Made by a program: the position numbers and the translations under genes. This document shows positions 10,930-21,349 of a stretch of 64,000 nucleotides of DNA, in pieces (positions within the stretch are counted from its first letter, which is position 1; every line of letters begins with the position of its first letter). The DNA is from Nitrosococcus halophilus Nc 4 (lineage in GTDB: Bacteria; Pseudomonadota; Gammaproteobacteria; Nitrosococcales; Nitrosococcaceae), in contig NC_013960.1 of assembly GCF_000024725.1 (NCBI RefSeq), positions 496,001 to 560,000 on the forward strand. Reading direction: 5' to 3'. The notes under the pieces are model-generated. The model searched no databases. It was given only the letters and a program-made list of their open reading frames with translations, and was not told the DNA's origin.

Positions 10930-11719
10930 AAGAAGAAAGCCTCGCCGGATACGGCAGGGGGCGAGCCGTCCTCAGCCGGCCCCGGCGTTACCTTTGCGGG
11001 CAATGGGCCAAGGCTTATTGGTGTTGTTCCTTGTCGGGGCGGCCGCCTGGGGGATTAGTCGTCTTGCTGATCCCCAGACTTTGCCCCTGCGCAAGGTCAG
11101 TATCGAGGGGCAGTTTAAGCAGGTGACCCAAGAAAAATTACATGAGGCGGTGGCTCCTCATGTGAGCGGCGGTTTTTTTAGTGTGAATCTGGAGACCATA
11201 CGGGCGGCAGTGGAGGCGTTGCCCTGGGTAGCCCAGGCCGGTGTGCGGCGGGTTTGGCCCGATAGTTTGAGGATTGAAGTTAAGGAGCAAGTGCCGTTGG
11301 CGTACTGGGGCGAGGAGGCCTTGGTGAGTGTTGAGGGTGAGATCTTTGCCCCGCCGCGGGAAAGTTTTCCTAAGGGTTTACCAAAATTACAAGGGCCTTT
11401 GGGGAGTGAACGGTTACTGGTCAGTCGTTTGGGAGAGATAGAGGCACAACTGAGCGCCCTCGAGTTGCAGGTGGCCCAGCTCACCATGGGAGAACGGCGA
11501 GACTGGCATATCGTTTTCGAGGACGGGGTGGAGCTAATCTTGGGACGGGCGCATAGCAAGCAACGCCTGACCCGATTTCAGCAGATCTATGCCCGCCTAT
11601 TGCAGTTACATCGAGAGGATATAAGGCGAGTGGATATGCGCTATACGAATGGTTTTGCAGTGACCTGGCGCGGTGATACGGCGCCAGCATGGGTTCGTGA
11701 GGCAGCATTCGATGTCTAA
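10919..11719 (+). CDS. ftsQ: Cell division protein FtsQ
   Basis: Bitopic divisome protein linking early and late division proteins. A basic cytoplasmic tail (AVRRRKPRR) is followed by one membrane span (GLLVLFLVGAAAWGI) and a periplasmic POTRA domain beginning LRKVSIEGQF, then a beta domain. I took the ATG at 10919, which overlaps the ddlB stop by 11 nt and gives 266 aa. An ATG 63 nt upstream would add a Trp/Arg-rich segment lying inside ddlB, which I regard as not translated. Confidence 0.93.
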   Translation: MAVRRRKPRRIRQGASRPQPAPALPLRAMGQGLLVLFLVGAAAWGISRLADPQTLPLRKVSIEGQFKQVTQEKLHEAVAPHVSGGFFSVNLETIRAAVEALPWVAQAGVRRVWPDSLRIEVKEQVPLAYWGEEALVSVEGEIFAPPRESFPKGLPKLQGPLGSERLLVSRLGEIEAQLSALELQVAQLTMGERRDWHIVFEDGVELILGRAHSKQRLTRFQQIYARLLQLHREDIRRVDMRYTNGFAVTWRGDTAPAWVREAAFDV

Positions 11720-12947
11720 GCGTGGAGATAAAAACTTAATTGTTGGCCTGGATGTCGGCACCTCTAAGGTGGCCGCTATCGTGGCCGAGGCTCACCCTGA
11801 AGGTGAGATTGAGGTGATAGGGATTGGCTCTCACCCCTCCCGAGGATTGAAAAAAGGGGTGGTGGTGAATATTGATTCTACAGTCCACTCTATTCAGCGA
11901 GCGGTGGAGGAAGCGGAGTTGATGGCGGGTTGCCAGATTCACTCCGTCTTTACCGGTATTGCCGGTAGCCACATCCGCAGTCTCAACTCCCATGGAATCG
12001 TGGCCATCCGTGATAAGGAGGTGACCACGGAAGATGTGGAACGGGTGATTGATGCGGCTAGGGCGGTGGCTATTCCTGCTGACCAGAAGATCCTCCATGT
12101 GTTGCCCCAAGAATTCATTATCGATAGCCAAGAAGGGATCCGGGACCCGGTCGGCATGTCCGGCGTTCGTTTGGAGGCCAAGGTGCATTTGGTGGCCGGC
12201 GCGGTGAGTGCCGCCCAGAATATTATTAAGTGTGTACGCCGGTGTGGCCTGGAGGCGGATGACATTATTTTGCAACAGTTAGCTTCTAGTTATTCGGTAC
12301 TTACCGATGATGAGAAGGAACTAGGCGTGTGTTTAGTGGATATTGGGGGAGGGACCACGGATATCGCGGTTTTCGTCGGTGGGGCTATTCGCCACACGGC
12401 GGTGATCCCGATTGCGGGCGATCAAGTCACGAATGATATTGCCGTGGCTTTGCGGACGCCGACCCAGCATGCCGATGATATCAAGCTGAGATATGCCTGT
12501 GCCCTCACTCAATTGACCCATTCCGATGAGAGCATCGAGGTTCCCAGCGTCGGTGACCGGCCCCCACGGCGATTATCACGCCAGACGCTAGCCGGAGTGG
12601 TTGAGCCCCGTTATAGGGAGCTGTTGGAACTCGTTTTGGAAGAGCTACAGCGTAGTGGGTATGAGGAGTTGTTGGGCGCCGGAGTCGTGTTGACGGGAGG
12701 GAGCGCCAAAATGGAAGGGGTAACGGAGTTAGCGGAGGAGGTTTTTCACACCCCGGTACGACTCGGCATGCCCCAGCATGTGACTGGATTAGCGGATGTG
12801 GTGAGGAACCCCGTTCATGCCACTGGCGTGGGGCTTTTACTTTTTGGGCATCACCATCGCTACACGCCGGGCCTAGGGAATCGACCGCTGGGAAGCATTC
12901 GGGGGGTATGGGACCGGATGCGGGGCTGGTTTCAGGGGAATTTTTAA
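11712..12947 (+). CDS. ftsA: Cell division actin homologue FtsA
   Basis: Actin-like ATPase that tethers FtsZ to the membrane. The phosphate-binding segment GLDVGTSKVAAIVAE opens the protein, VDIGGGTTDIAVF is the second phosphate loop and VLTGGSAKMEGV the adenosine motif; between them lies the 1C subdomain typical of FtsA. The C-terminus (IRGVWDRMRGWFQGNF) looks like the amphipathic membrane-targeting helix. The ATG at 11712 overlaps the ftsQ stop by 8 nt and gives 411 aa; a GTG at 11673 is in frame but less likely. Confidence 0.95.
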   Translation: MSKRGDKNLIVGLDVGTSKVAAIVAEAHPEGEIEVIGIGSHPSRGLKKGVVVNIDSTVHSIQRAVEEAELMAGCQIHSVFTGIAGSHIRSLNSHGIVAIRDKEVTTEDVERVIDAARAVAIPADQKILHVLPQEFIIDSQEGIRDPVGMSGVRLEAKVHLVAGAVSAAQNIIKCVRRCGLEADDIILQQLASSYSVLTDDEKELGVCLVDIGGGTTDIAVFVGGAIRHTAVIPIAGDQVTNDIAVALRTPTQHADDIKLRYACALTQLTHSDESIEVPSVGDRPPRRLSRQTLAGVVEPRYRELLELVLEELQRSGYEELLGAGVVLTGGSAKMEGVTELAEEVFHTPVRLGMPQHVTGLADVVRNPVHATGVGLLLFGHHHRYTPGLGNRPLGSIRGVWDRMRGWFQGNF

Positions 12948-13011
12948 AAAAACAATGGAATTTAGAGCAGCTTACCAATCGCAGAAACCCAAATAATGAG
13001 GAGAATAGACC

Positions 13012-14169
13012 ATGTTTGAATTGATGGACTCATATACCCAGAGTGCGGTGATCAAGGTCATTGGTGTTGGCGGAGGTGGTGGCAACGCTATTCGCCATAT
13101 GGTGGATACCAAGATTGAAGGGGTTGATTTCATTGTTGCCAATACGGACGCTCAAGCTCTAAAGGATTGCGCCGCCCACACCGTGTTGCAACTGGGTAAC
13201 AATATTACTAAGGGTCTAGGAGCGGGAGCGGATCCAGAAATTGGTCGCCAAGCTGCCCTAGAGGATCGGGAGCGGATCATGGAAGTGGTCAGTGGCGCGG
13301 ATATGGTTTTTATCACCGCTGGTATGGGCGGCGGTACCGGGACCGGCGGGGTCCCCGTGGTGGCCCAGGTGACTAAAGAGTTAGGAGTCCTGACGGTTGC
13401 TGTGGTGACTCGGCCTTTTTCCTTTGAGGGGCGTAAGCGCGCAGCTATCGCGGATCAAGGAATCAAGGAATTAACCGAGTATGTTGATTCCTTGATCACT
13501 ATCCCCAATGAGAAGCTGATGCCGGTGCTGGGCAAGAGTATTAGCCTGTTAAATGCGTTTAAGGCGGCTAATGATGTTTTGCTAGGTGCCGTGCAGGGGA
13601 TTGCCGAGCTCATTACCCGGCCTGGACTTATTAACGTCGATTTTGCTGACGTTCGCACAGTCATGTCTGAAATGGGAATGGCCATGATGGGATCGGGTAA
13701 TGCCACCGGAGAGGAACGGGCGCGCTTGGCGGCTGAAGCAGCGGTTGCCAGCCCTTTGCTGGAAGATATTAGCCTGAAGGGGGCCCGTGGGGTATTGGTC
13801 AATATTACGGGTGGACCGAGTATGTCCATTGGCGAGTTTGAGGAGGTGGGTAGCACGGTTAAGGAATATGCTGCTGAAAATGCTACTGTTGTGGTAGGGA
13901 CTGTGATTGATCCGGATCTGGAAAATGAATTGCGGGTGACTGTCGTGGCCACAGGATTAGGGCAGCCAGAGACCCAAGCGAAGGCGCCGGTAAGCCTGGT
14001 GCAGAGTTCCTCCCAGCAACCTGAGTCAGAAGAACCTATTGATTATCATATGTTGGATAAGCCTACGGTGATCCGCCATGGTTCGTCGCGGGATCGCATG
14101 GTGGCAGGCAGTGACACCAGTATGGATTATTTGGATGTTCCGGCGTTTTTGCGCCGACAGGCTGATTGA
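13012..14169 (+). CDS. ftsZ: Cell division GTPase FtsZ
   Basis: Tubulin homologue forming the Z ring. GVGGGGGNAIRHM opens the nucleotide domain, the tubulin signature GGGTGTGG is near residue 106, and the catalytic T7-loop region contains NVDFADV. After a variable linker the conserved C-terminal peptide DYLDVPAFLRRQAD is intact; this is the part that binds FtsA and ZipA in the family. GAGGAGA lies 8 nt before the ATG. A 64-nt gap separates it from ftsA. Confidence 0.98.
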   Translation: MFELMDSYTQSAVIKVIGVGGGGGNAIRHMVDTKIEGVDFIVANTDAQALKDCAAHTVLQLGNNITKGLGAGADPEIGRQAALEDRERIMEVVSGADMVFITAGMGGGTGTGGVPVVAQVTKELGVLTVAVVTRPFSFEGRKRAAIADQGIKELTEYVDSLITIPNEKLMPVLGKSISLLNAFKAANDVLLGAVQGIAELITRPGLINVDFADVRTVMSEMGMAMMGSGNATGEERARLAAEAAVASPLLEDISLKGARGVLVNITGGPSMSIGEFEEVGSTVKEYAAENATVVVGTVIDPDLENELRVTVVATGLGQPETQAKAPVSLVQSSSQQPESEEPIDYHMLDKPTVIRHGSSRDRMVAGSDTSMDYLDVPAFLRRQAD

Positions 14170-14303
14170 TGGAGCAACCAAGTTTAAGTCTGATAGGGGA
14201 CACCGCCACGAGTAGGCCCGCGTGGGTATGGGGCCTCCGCTACCTCCCCGGCAAGTGCTTGACCCTAGAATAACGGGTTATCGGCTAAAGGAAATAATCT
14301 ACC

Positions 14304-15215
14304 ATGATAAGACAACGCACGCTCAAAAATGTCATTCGCGCTACCGGGGTAGGGTTACATACTGGCGATACTGTTTATCTCTCGCTAAGGCCGGCTGCAG
14401 TGGACACCGGTATTGTCTTCCGTCGAGTTGATTTAGATCCTCCCATTGAAATAGAGGCTCGGGCGGAGAATGTCGGGGATACTACCCTCTCTTCTACCCT
14501 CCTCAAGGGAGGGGTGCGGATTGCGACCGTGGAGCACTTGCTATCGGCCTTTGCGGGCCTTGGTATCGATAATGCTTACGTGGATCTTAATGCCTCTGAA
14601 GTGCCTATCATGGATGGAAGCGCAGGCCCTTTTGTGTTTTTGATACAGTCCGCAGGAATCGCCACCCAAGAGGCGCCCAAGCGCTTTATCCGGATCAAAA
14701 AAACACTCATTATGAAAGAAGAAGATAAGTGGGCCCGCTTTGATCCTTTTGATGGTTTTAAAGTTTCTTTTGTGATTGATTTCGACCACCCAGCATTTAA
14801 GGACCGTCCCCAGGGAGTTGAGGTGGACTTTTCTTCGACTTCTTTTGTGAAAGAAGTGAGTCGTGCCCGGACCTTTGGCTTTATGAAAGACCTCGAGCGT
14901 TTACGAGAGGCTAATCTGGCGTTAGGGGGCAGCCTGAATAATGCTGTGGTGGTGGATGATTATCGAGTGATTAACGAAGATGGTTTGCGTTATGAGGATG
15001 AATTTGCTCGCCATAAAATTTTAGATGCCATCGGTGATCTATATCTTCTCGGCCATACGCTGATCGGAGCTTTTAGTGGTTATAAATCTGGCCATGCCTT
15101 AAATAACAAATTACTTTGTGCTCTGATGGCGGACCAATCCGCCTGGGAGGTGGTTACCTTTGAAGATGAGGCCGCTGTGCCGATACTTTTTACAAGTCCT
15201 TTAACAGCAGTCTAA
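14304..15215 (+). CDS. lpxC: UDP-3-O-acyl-N-acetylglucosamine deacetylase LpxC
   Basis: Zinc amidase catalysing the committed step of lipid A synthesis. The zinc ligands are visible: a histidine in EHLLSAFAG near residue 77 and the HxxxD pair in HKILDAIGD near residue 237. The 303-aa length is normal. AAAGGAA lies about 10 nt before the ATG. It closes the dcw cluster as in other gammaproteobacteria. The roughly 130-nt gap after ftsZ could hold its promoter, but I could not define one. Confidence 0.97.
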   Translation: MIRQRTLKNVIRATGVGLHTGDTVYLSLRPAAVDTGIVFRRVDLDPPIEIEARAENVGDTTLSSTLLKGGVRIATVEHLLSAFAGLGIDNAYVDLNASEVPIMDGSAGPFVFLIQSAGIATQEAPKRFIRIKKTLIMKEEDKWARFDPFDGFKVSFVIDFDHPAFKDRPQGVEVDFSSTSFVKEVSRARTFGFMKDLERLREANLALGGSLNNAVVVDDYRVINEDGLRYEDEFARHKILDAIGDLYLLGHTLIGAFSGYKSGHALNNKLLCALMADQSAWEVVTFEDEAAVPILFTSPLTAV

Positions 15216-15252
15216 AACTGGGCTGCCTCGGCGTATGACTCCCGGGAAGTTC

Positions 15253-15696
15253 TCAAGGATTGGCGCGACGGGACAAGCGCAAAAAAGCTGATTTGAGGTG
15301 AGGATCCTTCATCCCGCTGGCTATATTGCGGAGTAAGGTTCCATTCCCAGGGGAGAGGAATGGGCGTTGTGCCTGGGAGGCAGGGGCGAGACAGTAGAGA
15401 GGACGCACCTTTATTGTGACTTTGCGAAGGTTGCGAAACTCTGGGTATTGTTGTAGATATTTAATAATACTCGGCGTGTAATAACGTAGGAGGTTGGCCC
15501 GGGCTGCGGTATCGGTATGGACAATGAGGCGGTGATCTCGAATATTTGCGACGAGGCAATGGGGGGAGAGGGTTTCTGGGAGGCATTGGCGAATCTTAGA
15601 AGTGAGCTGTTGTAAAGCTTTGGCTCGGGCAAGTAAGCGTTGCAAGTTCCCTTCAGTGGTGTCAAGTAACTTGCCAATTGGTTGGGCAACTTGCAT
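15253..15696 (-). CDS. dciA: DUF721/DciA-family protein, probable DnaB helicase loader
   Basis: DciA (DUF721) is known as the ancestral loader or operator of the replicative helicase DnaB in bacteria lacking DnaC. Seen here: an N-terminal leucine-rich helix (PIGKLLDTTEGNLQRLLARA), then the compact CLVANIRDHRLIVHTDTAARANLLRY segment characteristic of DUF721. I place the start at the ATG at 15696, giving 147 aa. A longer frame to 15783 would overlap the divergent M23 peptidase gene. The position between lpxC and the M23 peptidase is the usual gammaproteobacterial one. Family assignment is by eye. Confidence 0.78.
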   Translation of the reverse strand: MQVAQPIGKLLDTTEGNLQRLLARAKALQQLTSKIRQCLPETLSPHCLVANIRDHRLIVHTDTAARANLLRYYTPSIIKYLQQYPEFRNLRKVTIKVRPLYCLAPASQAQRPFLSPGNGTLLRNIASGMKDPHLKSAFLRLSRRANP

Positions 15697-15732
15697 AGTG
15701 GGGATTCCTAGATTGATACCAAAGATAAGATC

Positions 15733-16683
15733 ATGGAGATTATCATCCTTCCCAAGGCCTCGAAAAGCCGCAATTGTATTCATCTGGGGGGGGGCGCCCT
15801 CTCTGCATATCTATGTTTGATGTTGGTATGCATATTATTGGTAGTCTACGGGGCCTACTGCCTAGGTATAAAGACACAATTTGTCGCACAGCAACAATCC
15901 CTGGCCCAGATGAAGACCTTGGCCGAGAATTGGCAGGCGACACTGGAGCAGCAACAAGTAGTGTTATCGACCACCATGCACCAGGCTGAAGAGGGTCTTG
16001 GTACGCTGGCTCAACGGGTTGGACACCTTCAAGCAGATTTAGTCCGTCTGAATGCGTTGGGACAGCGTCTTATCGTGCATGCGGACTTGGAGGAAGGTGA
16101 ATTTGATTTTACCAATCCACCCGCTATGGGGGGGCCGGAATTACCCCGGACAGAAGAAAGGTTGAAATTAAACGATTTTCTAGCGAGGCTGGGGCAATTA
16201 GAGCAAGCGGTGGCGGATCGTCGGCAGCAATTGAGCCTATTAGAGACGGTATTGGTGGAACGGGGTATGCGACAAGCGGCGTTGCCGGCGGGTCGCCCCT
16301 TACGCCAGGGTTGGCTCTCTTCTAAATATGGTTATCGTACCGATCCTTTTAATGGTCGGAGAGAATTCCATAATGGCGTTGATTTTGCCAGTAAGGCCGG
16401 TACGGAGATTCTGGCGGTAGCAGCGGGCATTGTGACCTGGGTGGGGGAACGCTCCGGGTACGGAAAGATGGTCGAAATCGATCACGGTAACGGCTATGTG
16501 ACTCGCTATGCCCACAATCAGAAGAATCTGGTGCAGGTGGGGGAAAGTATCGTCAAAGGGCAACCTATTGCAGCTATGGGCTCTAGCGGCCGTTCAACAG
16601 GCCCTCATGTCCATCTTGAAGTTTTACATGAGGGGCGCACCGTCGATCCCCTCCGATTTGTCGGGACAGCCGAAGAGAGTTAA
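15733..16683 (+). CDS. M23-family murein endopeptidase
   Basis: Membrane-anchored metallopeptidase of the LytM/M23 type, predicted to cut peptidoglycan cross-links or to regulate amidases in the periplasm. One N-terminal membrane span (about residues 25-45) is followed by a glutamine-rich coiled coil (about 50-180) and a C-terminal M23 domain. The zinc motifs are complete: HNGVD (first His and Asp) and HVH in GPHVHLEV, so it should be catalytically active rather than an inactive EnvC-type homologue. It is divergent from dciA and precedes secA, as in Pseudomonas-type genomes. Confidence 0.9.
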   Translation: MEIIILPKASKSRNCIHLGGGALSAYLCLMLVCILLVVYGAYCLGIKTQFVAQQQSLAQMKTLAENWQATLEQQQVVLSTTMHQAEEGLGTLAQRVGHLQADLVRLNALGQRLIVHADLEEGEFDFTNPPAMGGPELPRTEERLKLNDFLARLGQLEQAVADRRQQLSLLETVLVERGMRQAALPAGRPLRQGWLSSKYGYRTDPFNGRREFHNGVDFASKAGTEILAVAAGIVTWVGERSGYGKMVEIDHGNGYVTRYAHNQKNLVQVGESIVKGQPIAAMGSSGRSTGPHVHLEVLHEGRTVDPLRFVGTAEES

Positions 16684-16720
16684 GGTTTTAGCATTGACCA
16701 CCAGCCCTCCTTCTTTCGTC

Positions 16721-16729
16721 TGTTATAAT
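16721..16729 (+). promoter_or_regulatory. Possible extended -10 promoter upstream of secA
   Basis: TGTTATAAT gives a perfect TATAAT hexamer (16724-16729) preceded by TG one base upstream, an extended -10 arrangement. The nearest -35-like TTGACC at 16694-16699 is 24 nt away, too far for normal spacing. The 184-nt leader before secA contains no small ORF resembling secM that I could see. Confidence 0.4.
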
Positions 16730-16867
16730 TAAATACTTTTACGATGGGGGTAACAGGGCGGTTTCTCGGCCACTCTTTTGCCCGGTGTTAGTGTTAAGCC
16801 CCATTGCCACTTAATATCGAAGTTCAATACCCATCTTCAATCCTAGGATCAACTCCACTCAATAGTT

Positions 16868-19594
16868 ATGGTAACGAATTTACTCAGCAAGGTATTTGGC
16901 AGCCGCAATGATCGTTTGTTGCGGAGCATGAACAAAGTTGTGGCGCAGATTAATGTCTTAGAGCAGGATATCGCTGCTCTTAGCGATGAACAATTGCAGG
17001 CTAAAACCAACGAGTTCCGGAACCGGCTTGCGGAAGGTGAAGATCTGGATGACCTCCTTCCTGAGGCTTTTGCCGTAGTCCGAGAAGCAGGCAAGCGAGT
17101 CCTCAACATGCGTCACTTTGATGTCCAGCTTTTGGGAGGCATGGTACTCCACGAGGGCAAAATTGCTGAGATGCGTACCGGTGAAGGTAAGACCCTCGTT
17201 GCCACCCTAGCTGCCTACCTTAATGCCCTGCCTGGTAAAGGCGTTCATGTGGTGACCGTGAACGACTACCTGGCCCAGCGTGATGCCCAATGGATGGGAC
17301 CGCTATACCAGTTTCTAGGGCTTTCCACGGGGGCTATCGTTGCCAACATGGATCCCGTCGCCCGAAGAGCCGCCTACGCCGCAGACATCACTTATGGGAC
17401 CAATAACGAATTTGGCTTTGATTACCTGCGCGACAATATGGCCTTTAGTTTGGAAGATAAGGTGCAGCGGGAGATGCACTATGCCATTGTGGATGAGGTG
17501 GACTCTATTCTAATTGATGAGGCGCGCACACCGCTGATTATCTCCGGCGCTGCTGAGCAAAGTTCCGAGCTTTATCGGCGCATCAATGCTTTTATCCCTC
17601 AACTTAGCAAGCAAGAAGGGGAAGAGGGGCCGGGGGATTACACGGTGGATGAAAAGGTGCGCCAAGTGTATCTCACTGAGGCGGGGCACGAGCATGTGGA
17701 GCGGATCATGTTCGAATCGGGCTTAATGCAAGAAGGAGAAAGCCTCTACGATGCCGCTAATATTGGTTTGATGCATCACCTAAATGCTGCCTTACGGGCC
17801 CATGTGCTCTTTCACAGGGATGTCGATTATATTATTAAGGATAATCAGGTCGTGATTGTGGATGAGTTTACAGGCCGCACCATGCCTGGTCGACGGTGGT
17901 CGGAAGGTCTCCATCAAGCGGTAGAGGCCAAAGAAGGCGTGCCGATCCAAAGCGAGAACCAGACCCTGGCCTCGATTACCTTCCAAAATTATTTTCGCCT
18001 CTATGACAAATTGGCTGGGATGACGGGGACGGCGGATACCGAGGCTTACGAATTTCAGCAGATTTATGGCCTAGAAGTGGTGGTCGTCCCTACCCACCTT
18101 CCCATGGTGCGGGTTGACCATGGGGATAAGGTCTATTTGACCACAGAAGAAAAATTTCAAGCGATTTCTGAAGATATTAAGGACTGCCGCTCCCGTGGTC
18201 AGCCGGTCCTGGTCGGGACCACTTCCATTGAGGCTTCCGAGCATCTTTCAAAATTACTCAAAAAAGAGAAAATTGAGCACCAAGTGCTCAATGCTAAATT
18301 TCATGAAAAAGAGGCGCAAATTATTTCTCAGGCCGGTCGGCCTGGTACGGTTACCATTGCCACGAACATGGCGGGTCGCGGTACCGATATAGTGCTTGGC
18401 GGTAGCTTGGAAGCGGAATTAGCGGCGCTAGATGAGAATGCAGATAAAGCAAAGAGAGAAGAGCTGCGGCGGATTTGGCAGGAGCGTCACGAAGAGGTTG
18501 TCGCGGCTGGGGGACTGCATATCATTGGTACTGAACGCCATGAATCCCGCCGTATTGATAATCAGCTTCGAGGACGCTCCGGGCGCCAAGGAGACCCGGG
18601 TTCTACCCGCTTTTACCTGTCACTAGAAGATAACTTGATGCGTATTTTCGCCTCAGAACGGATCTCCGGCTTGATGCAAAAGCTAGGCATGGAAGAAGGC
18701 GAGGCTATTGAGCATCCTTGGGTCACCCGTGCTATCGAAAATGCGCAACGTAAAGTTGAGGGCCATAACTTCGATATTCGTAAGCAATTGCTAGAGTTCG
18801 ATGATGTGGCCAATGACCAACGTAAAGTGGTCTATGAGCAACGCAACGAGTTGATGGCGACGGACGATATTTCGGAGATGGTCCAGGGTATTCGCGAGAG
18901 CGTGATCGGCTCGGTGTTCAGCCAGTATATTCCCCCGGGAAGCATCGACGAGCAGTGGGATATTTCTGGATTGCAGGAAGCATTGGCAAGCGAATTTGGC
19001 CTTCAGCTTGATATTGCAGCCTGGTTGAAAACTGATGAAGACCTTCATGAGGAGACCTTGCGTGAGCGTATCCTTGAAGCGATGGAAAGTGCCTATAAGG
19101 AAAAGGAGAGTTTAGTCAGCCCCGAAGTGCTGCGTCACTTTGAAAAGGCCGCCATGCTGCAGGTACTGGATTCCCAGTGGAAGGAGCATCTGGCCATGAT
19201 GGATCATCTGCGCCAGGGCATTCATTTGCGCGGTTATGCCCAAAAGAACCCTAAGCAGGAGTTCAAGCGCGAAGCCTTTGAATTGTTTCAAGAGATGTTG
19301 GAGCGGATCAAATATGATGTGATTACGCTCCTATCCAAAGTACAGGTGCGTACCGAGTCTGATGTGGAAGCGGTAGAACATCAGCGCCGTGCTACCAGCG
19401 CGGTAGAATACCAGCATGCGGCTGCCAGTGCGATGGCAGGTGGCGCTGGCGAAGCGGAGGCCCCAAGGGCGGAATCCGAAGCATCCGAGTCCAAAGCTCC
19501 CTATGTTAGAGAAGGTCGGAAAGTTGGTCGTAACGAGCCTTGCCCTTGCGGCTCAGGAAAGAAATACAAGCATTGCCACGGCAAACTGAATTAA
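16868..19594 (+). CDS. secA: Preprotein translocase ATPase SecA
   Basis: Motor ATPase that drives unfolded preproteins through SecYEG. The DEAD-type motor has Walker A in [12 protein letters not shown] near residue 104, the DEVD Walker B near 209 and the second RecA domain with [10 protein letters not shown]. The preprotein cross-linking and helical scaffold domains follow. The C-terminal tail ends in [15 protein letters not shown], an intact zinc-binding site for SecB and phospholipid contact. The 908-aa length is normal. An imperfect hairpin follows the stop. Confidence 0.98.
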   Translation: MVTNLLSKVFGSRNDRLLRSMNKVVAQINVLEQDIAALSDEQLQAKTNEFRNRLAEGEDLDDLLPEAFAVVREAGKRVLNMRHFDVQLLGGMVLHEGKIAEMRTGEGKTLVATLAAYLNALPGKGVHVVTVNDYLAQRDAQWMGPLYQFLGLSTGAIVANMDPVARRAAYAADITYGTNNEFGFDYLRDNMAFSLEDKVQREMHYAIVDEVDSILIDEARTPLIISGAAEQSSELYRRINAFIPQLSKQEGEEGPGDYTVDEKVRQVYLTEAGHEHVERIMFESGLMQEGESLYDAANIGLMHHLNAALRAHVLFHRDVDYIIKDNQVVIVDEFTGRTMPGRRWSEGLHQAVEAKEGVPIQSENQTLASITFQNYFRLYDKLAGMTGTADTEAYEFQQIYGLEVVVVPTHLPMVRVDHGDKVYLTTEEKFQAISEDIKDCRSRGQPVLVGTTSIEASEHLSKLLKKEKIEHQVLNAKFHEKEAQIISQAGRPGTVTIATNMAGRGTDIVLGGSLEAELAALDENADKAKREELRRIWQERHEEVVAAGGLHIIGTERHESRRIDNQLRGRSGRQGDPGSTRFYLSLEDNLMRIFASERISGLMQKLGMEEGEAIEHPWVTRAIENAQRKVEGHNFDIRKQLLEFDDVANDQRKVVYEQRNELMATDDISEMVQGIRESVIGSVFSQYIPPGSIDEQWDISGLQEALASEFGLQLDIAAWLKTDEDLHEETLRERILEAMESAYKEKESLVSPEVLRHFEKAAMLQVLDSQWKEHLAMMDHLRQGIHLRGYAQKNPKQEFKREAFELFQEMLERIKYDVITLLSKVQVRTESDVEAVEHQRRATSAVEYQHAAASAMAGGAGEAEAPRAESEASESKAPYVREGRKVGRNEPCPCGSGKKYKHCHGKLN

Positions 19595-19612
19595 AGCGAA
19601 AACTGGATGCTT

Positions 19613-19645
19613 GCCCTCGCAGGTATGGCGACTGCGGGCCTTTTG
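19613..19645 (+). terminator. Imperfect terminator hairpin after secA
   Basis: GCCC and GCAG on the left arm pair with CTGC and GGGC on the right, with a two-base bulge and a nine-base loop, followed by CTTTTGT. It lies 19 nt after the secA stop. The stem is modest, so termination is likely partial. Confidence 0.45.
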
Positions 19646-19709
19646 TATAAGCCCTGATATTAATTTTGCCAGGCAATCTATCTTGGTCTCTGGAGGTGAT
19701 CACTCATGG

Positions 19710-20060
19710 GTGAAGCTACCACTGACGTTCGGTAAGATAATCTTCTTTATTATTCAGCATCCCCTGGCGGCAATTTTGGTTGCCGGGCTAGTGGGGGTTT
19801 TTGCGTTCTTTTTTCCTCTGCTGGCCTACGTGAGTGGGGCTATTGTAGGGCTGGTTGCTCTGGAACGGGAATTTAAAGTGGCCCTTGTGGTTGCCCTTGG
19901 TGCCGCTTTACCTGCAGCCATAATGGCATTTTCTGGTGCGAATAAAGCAGGTATTGTCTTTCCGTTGTTGCTGGTGCTGGGGTTGCCCCATTGTATTTGT
20001 GCTGCGCTGCTGCGTGCGACCCGATCCCAGAGTGTTGCCCTCAATTCCCCTCGAGCTTAA
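19710..20060 (+). CDS. Small hydrophobic membrane protein, possibly a short DUF2232-like protein
   Basis: I do not recognise this protein with confidence. It is about 116 aa with three or four hydrophobic segments and almost no soluble part. The GTG at 19710 was chosen because TGGAGGTGA at 19691-19699 is well placed; the longer frame from 19611 runs through the secA terminator and a non-hydrophobic segment. The FFFPLLAYVSGAIVGLVAL segment reminds me of the N-terminal half of DUF2232 membrane proteins, which would make this a shortened version, but this is a guess. It sits between secA and argJ on the same strand. Confidence 0.5.
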   Translation: MKLPLTFGKIIFFIIQHPLAAILVAGLVGVFAFFFPLLAYVSGAIVGLVALEREFKVALVVALGAALPAAIMAFSGANKAGIVFPLLLVLGLPHCICAALLRATRSQSVALNSPRA

Positions 20061-20116
20061 TACTATAGCGGGAAGGGGGACTCTCTCCTTTAAAAGCTTC
20101 AAAAGGAAGAAAACTG

Positions 20117-21334
20117 ATGGCTGTTGGTCTTGAGCATTTGCCAGAATTGCTGCCGGTAGCGGGCGTTAAGCTGGGAACCGTGGCTGCTGGCATTCGCTAT
20201 CGGGATCGTCTCGACTTGGCGGTGATCGAGGCCATTGAGGGCAGTACCTGTGCCGCTGTTTTTACCCGCAATGCTTTTTGCGCCGCACCTGTAGTTGTGG
20301 CCCGTCGCCATTTGGCCGAGAATTCTCCACGCCTGCTGCTGATTAATGCGGGCAATGCCAATGCAGGTACCGGTGCTCAAGGCCTCAGGGACGCTGAGGC
20401 TTGCTGCACCACCCTGGCTGAGTTGGCTGGAGTGGCGCCAAGGGCCGTCCTTCCCTTTTCTACCGGGGTGATTGGTGAACCGCTGCCGGTGTCTCTTGTT
20501 CGAACCGCGTTACCCCAAGCTTGGGAAGCGCGCTCGCCGACCGGGTGGGAGGGGGCGGCTCGGGCCATAATGACTACGGATACCGTGCCTAAAGGTCTCT
20601 CTGTGAGCTTTACTTGCCAGGGGCGCCCAGTCACGGTCACGGGAATTGCCAAGGGGTCGGGTATGATCCGGCCAGATATGGCCACCATGCTAGCGTTCCT
20701 GGCGACCGATGCCCAGGTTCCCAAGGAGGTCTTGCAGCTTTGCTTGACCAAGGCGGTGGCGGAGAGTTTTAACCGCATTACGGTCGATGGTGATACCTCT
20801 ACCAATGATGCTTGCGTCCTTATGGCCACCGGGCAAAGTGGGGTTTCCATAAGGGCAGCCGAGGGTCCAGATTTTGCCGCCTTGCAGCAGGCGGTAAGCG
20901 AGGTTTGCTTGCACCTGGCCCAGGCCATTATTCGGGATGGGGAAGGCGCTACCAAGTTGATTGCCGTTAAGGTGGCCGGTGGAGGTAATGTCCAAGAATG
21001 TGAGCAAGTGGCGTATGCCATTGCCCAGTCTCCTTTGGTTAAAACGGCCTGCTTTGCCAGTGATCCCAATTGGGGCCGGATTCTAGCCGCCATCGGGCGT
21101 AGTGGGGTGCCTGATCTTGAAATAACGGGAGTGTCTCTTTATTTAAGCGAAGTTTGTGTGATTGATAAGGGAGTTCCCCATCCCGATTACACCGAGGAAC
21201 AAGGCCAAGCCGTCATGGAGCGGGATGAAATCACCATAGGGGTGGAGTTGGGGCGGGGGAATTTCTGCGCTCAAATCTGGACCTGCGATCTGTCCTTTGA
21301 TTATGTGAAGATTAACGCCGAATATCGCAGTTGA
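20117..21334 (+). CDS. argJ: Bifunctional glutamate N-acetyltransferase/amino-acid acetyltransferase ArgJ
   Basis: Recycles the acetyl group between N-acetylornithine and glutamate in arginine synthesis. The 405-aa precursor is expected to cut itself before Thr190 in the [14 protein letters not shown] motif, giving alpha and beta chains with Thr190 as nucleophile. [10 protein letters not shown] and the C-terminal DPNWGRI segment are also family hallmarks. Whether it also uses acetyl-CoA (bifunctional) cannot be decided from sequence by eye. GGAAG lies upstream of the ATG. Confidence 0.96.
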   Translation: MAVGLEHLPELLPVAGVKLGTVAAGIRYRDRLDLAVIEAIEGSTCAAVFTRNAFCAAPVVVARRHLAENSPRLLLINAGNANAGTGAQGLRDAEACCTTLAELAGVAPRAVLPFSTGVIGEPLPVSLVRTALPQAWEARSPTGWEGAARAIMTTDTVPKGLSVSFTCQGRPVTVTGIAKGSGMIRPDMATMLAFLATDAQVPKEVLQLCLTKAVAESFNRITVDGDTSTNDACVLMATGQSGVSIRAAEGPDFAALQQAVSEVCLHLAQAIIRDGEGATKLIAVKVAGGGNVQECEQVAYAIAQSPLVKTACFASDPNWGRILAAIGRSGVPDLEITGVSLYLSEVCVIDKGVPHPDYTEEQGQAVMERDEITIGVELGRGNFCAQIWTCDLSFDYVKINAEYRS

Positions 21335-21349
21335 TGAGGGAAAATATAC

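Noticed and set aside
16694-16729. TTGACC and TATAAT as a classic -35/-10 pair for secA
   Set aside because: The spacer is 24 nt, outside the workable range; only the extended -10 reading is kept.
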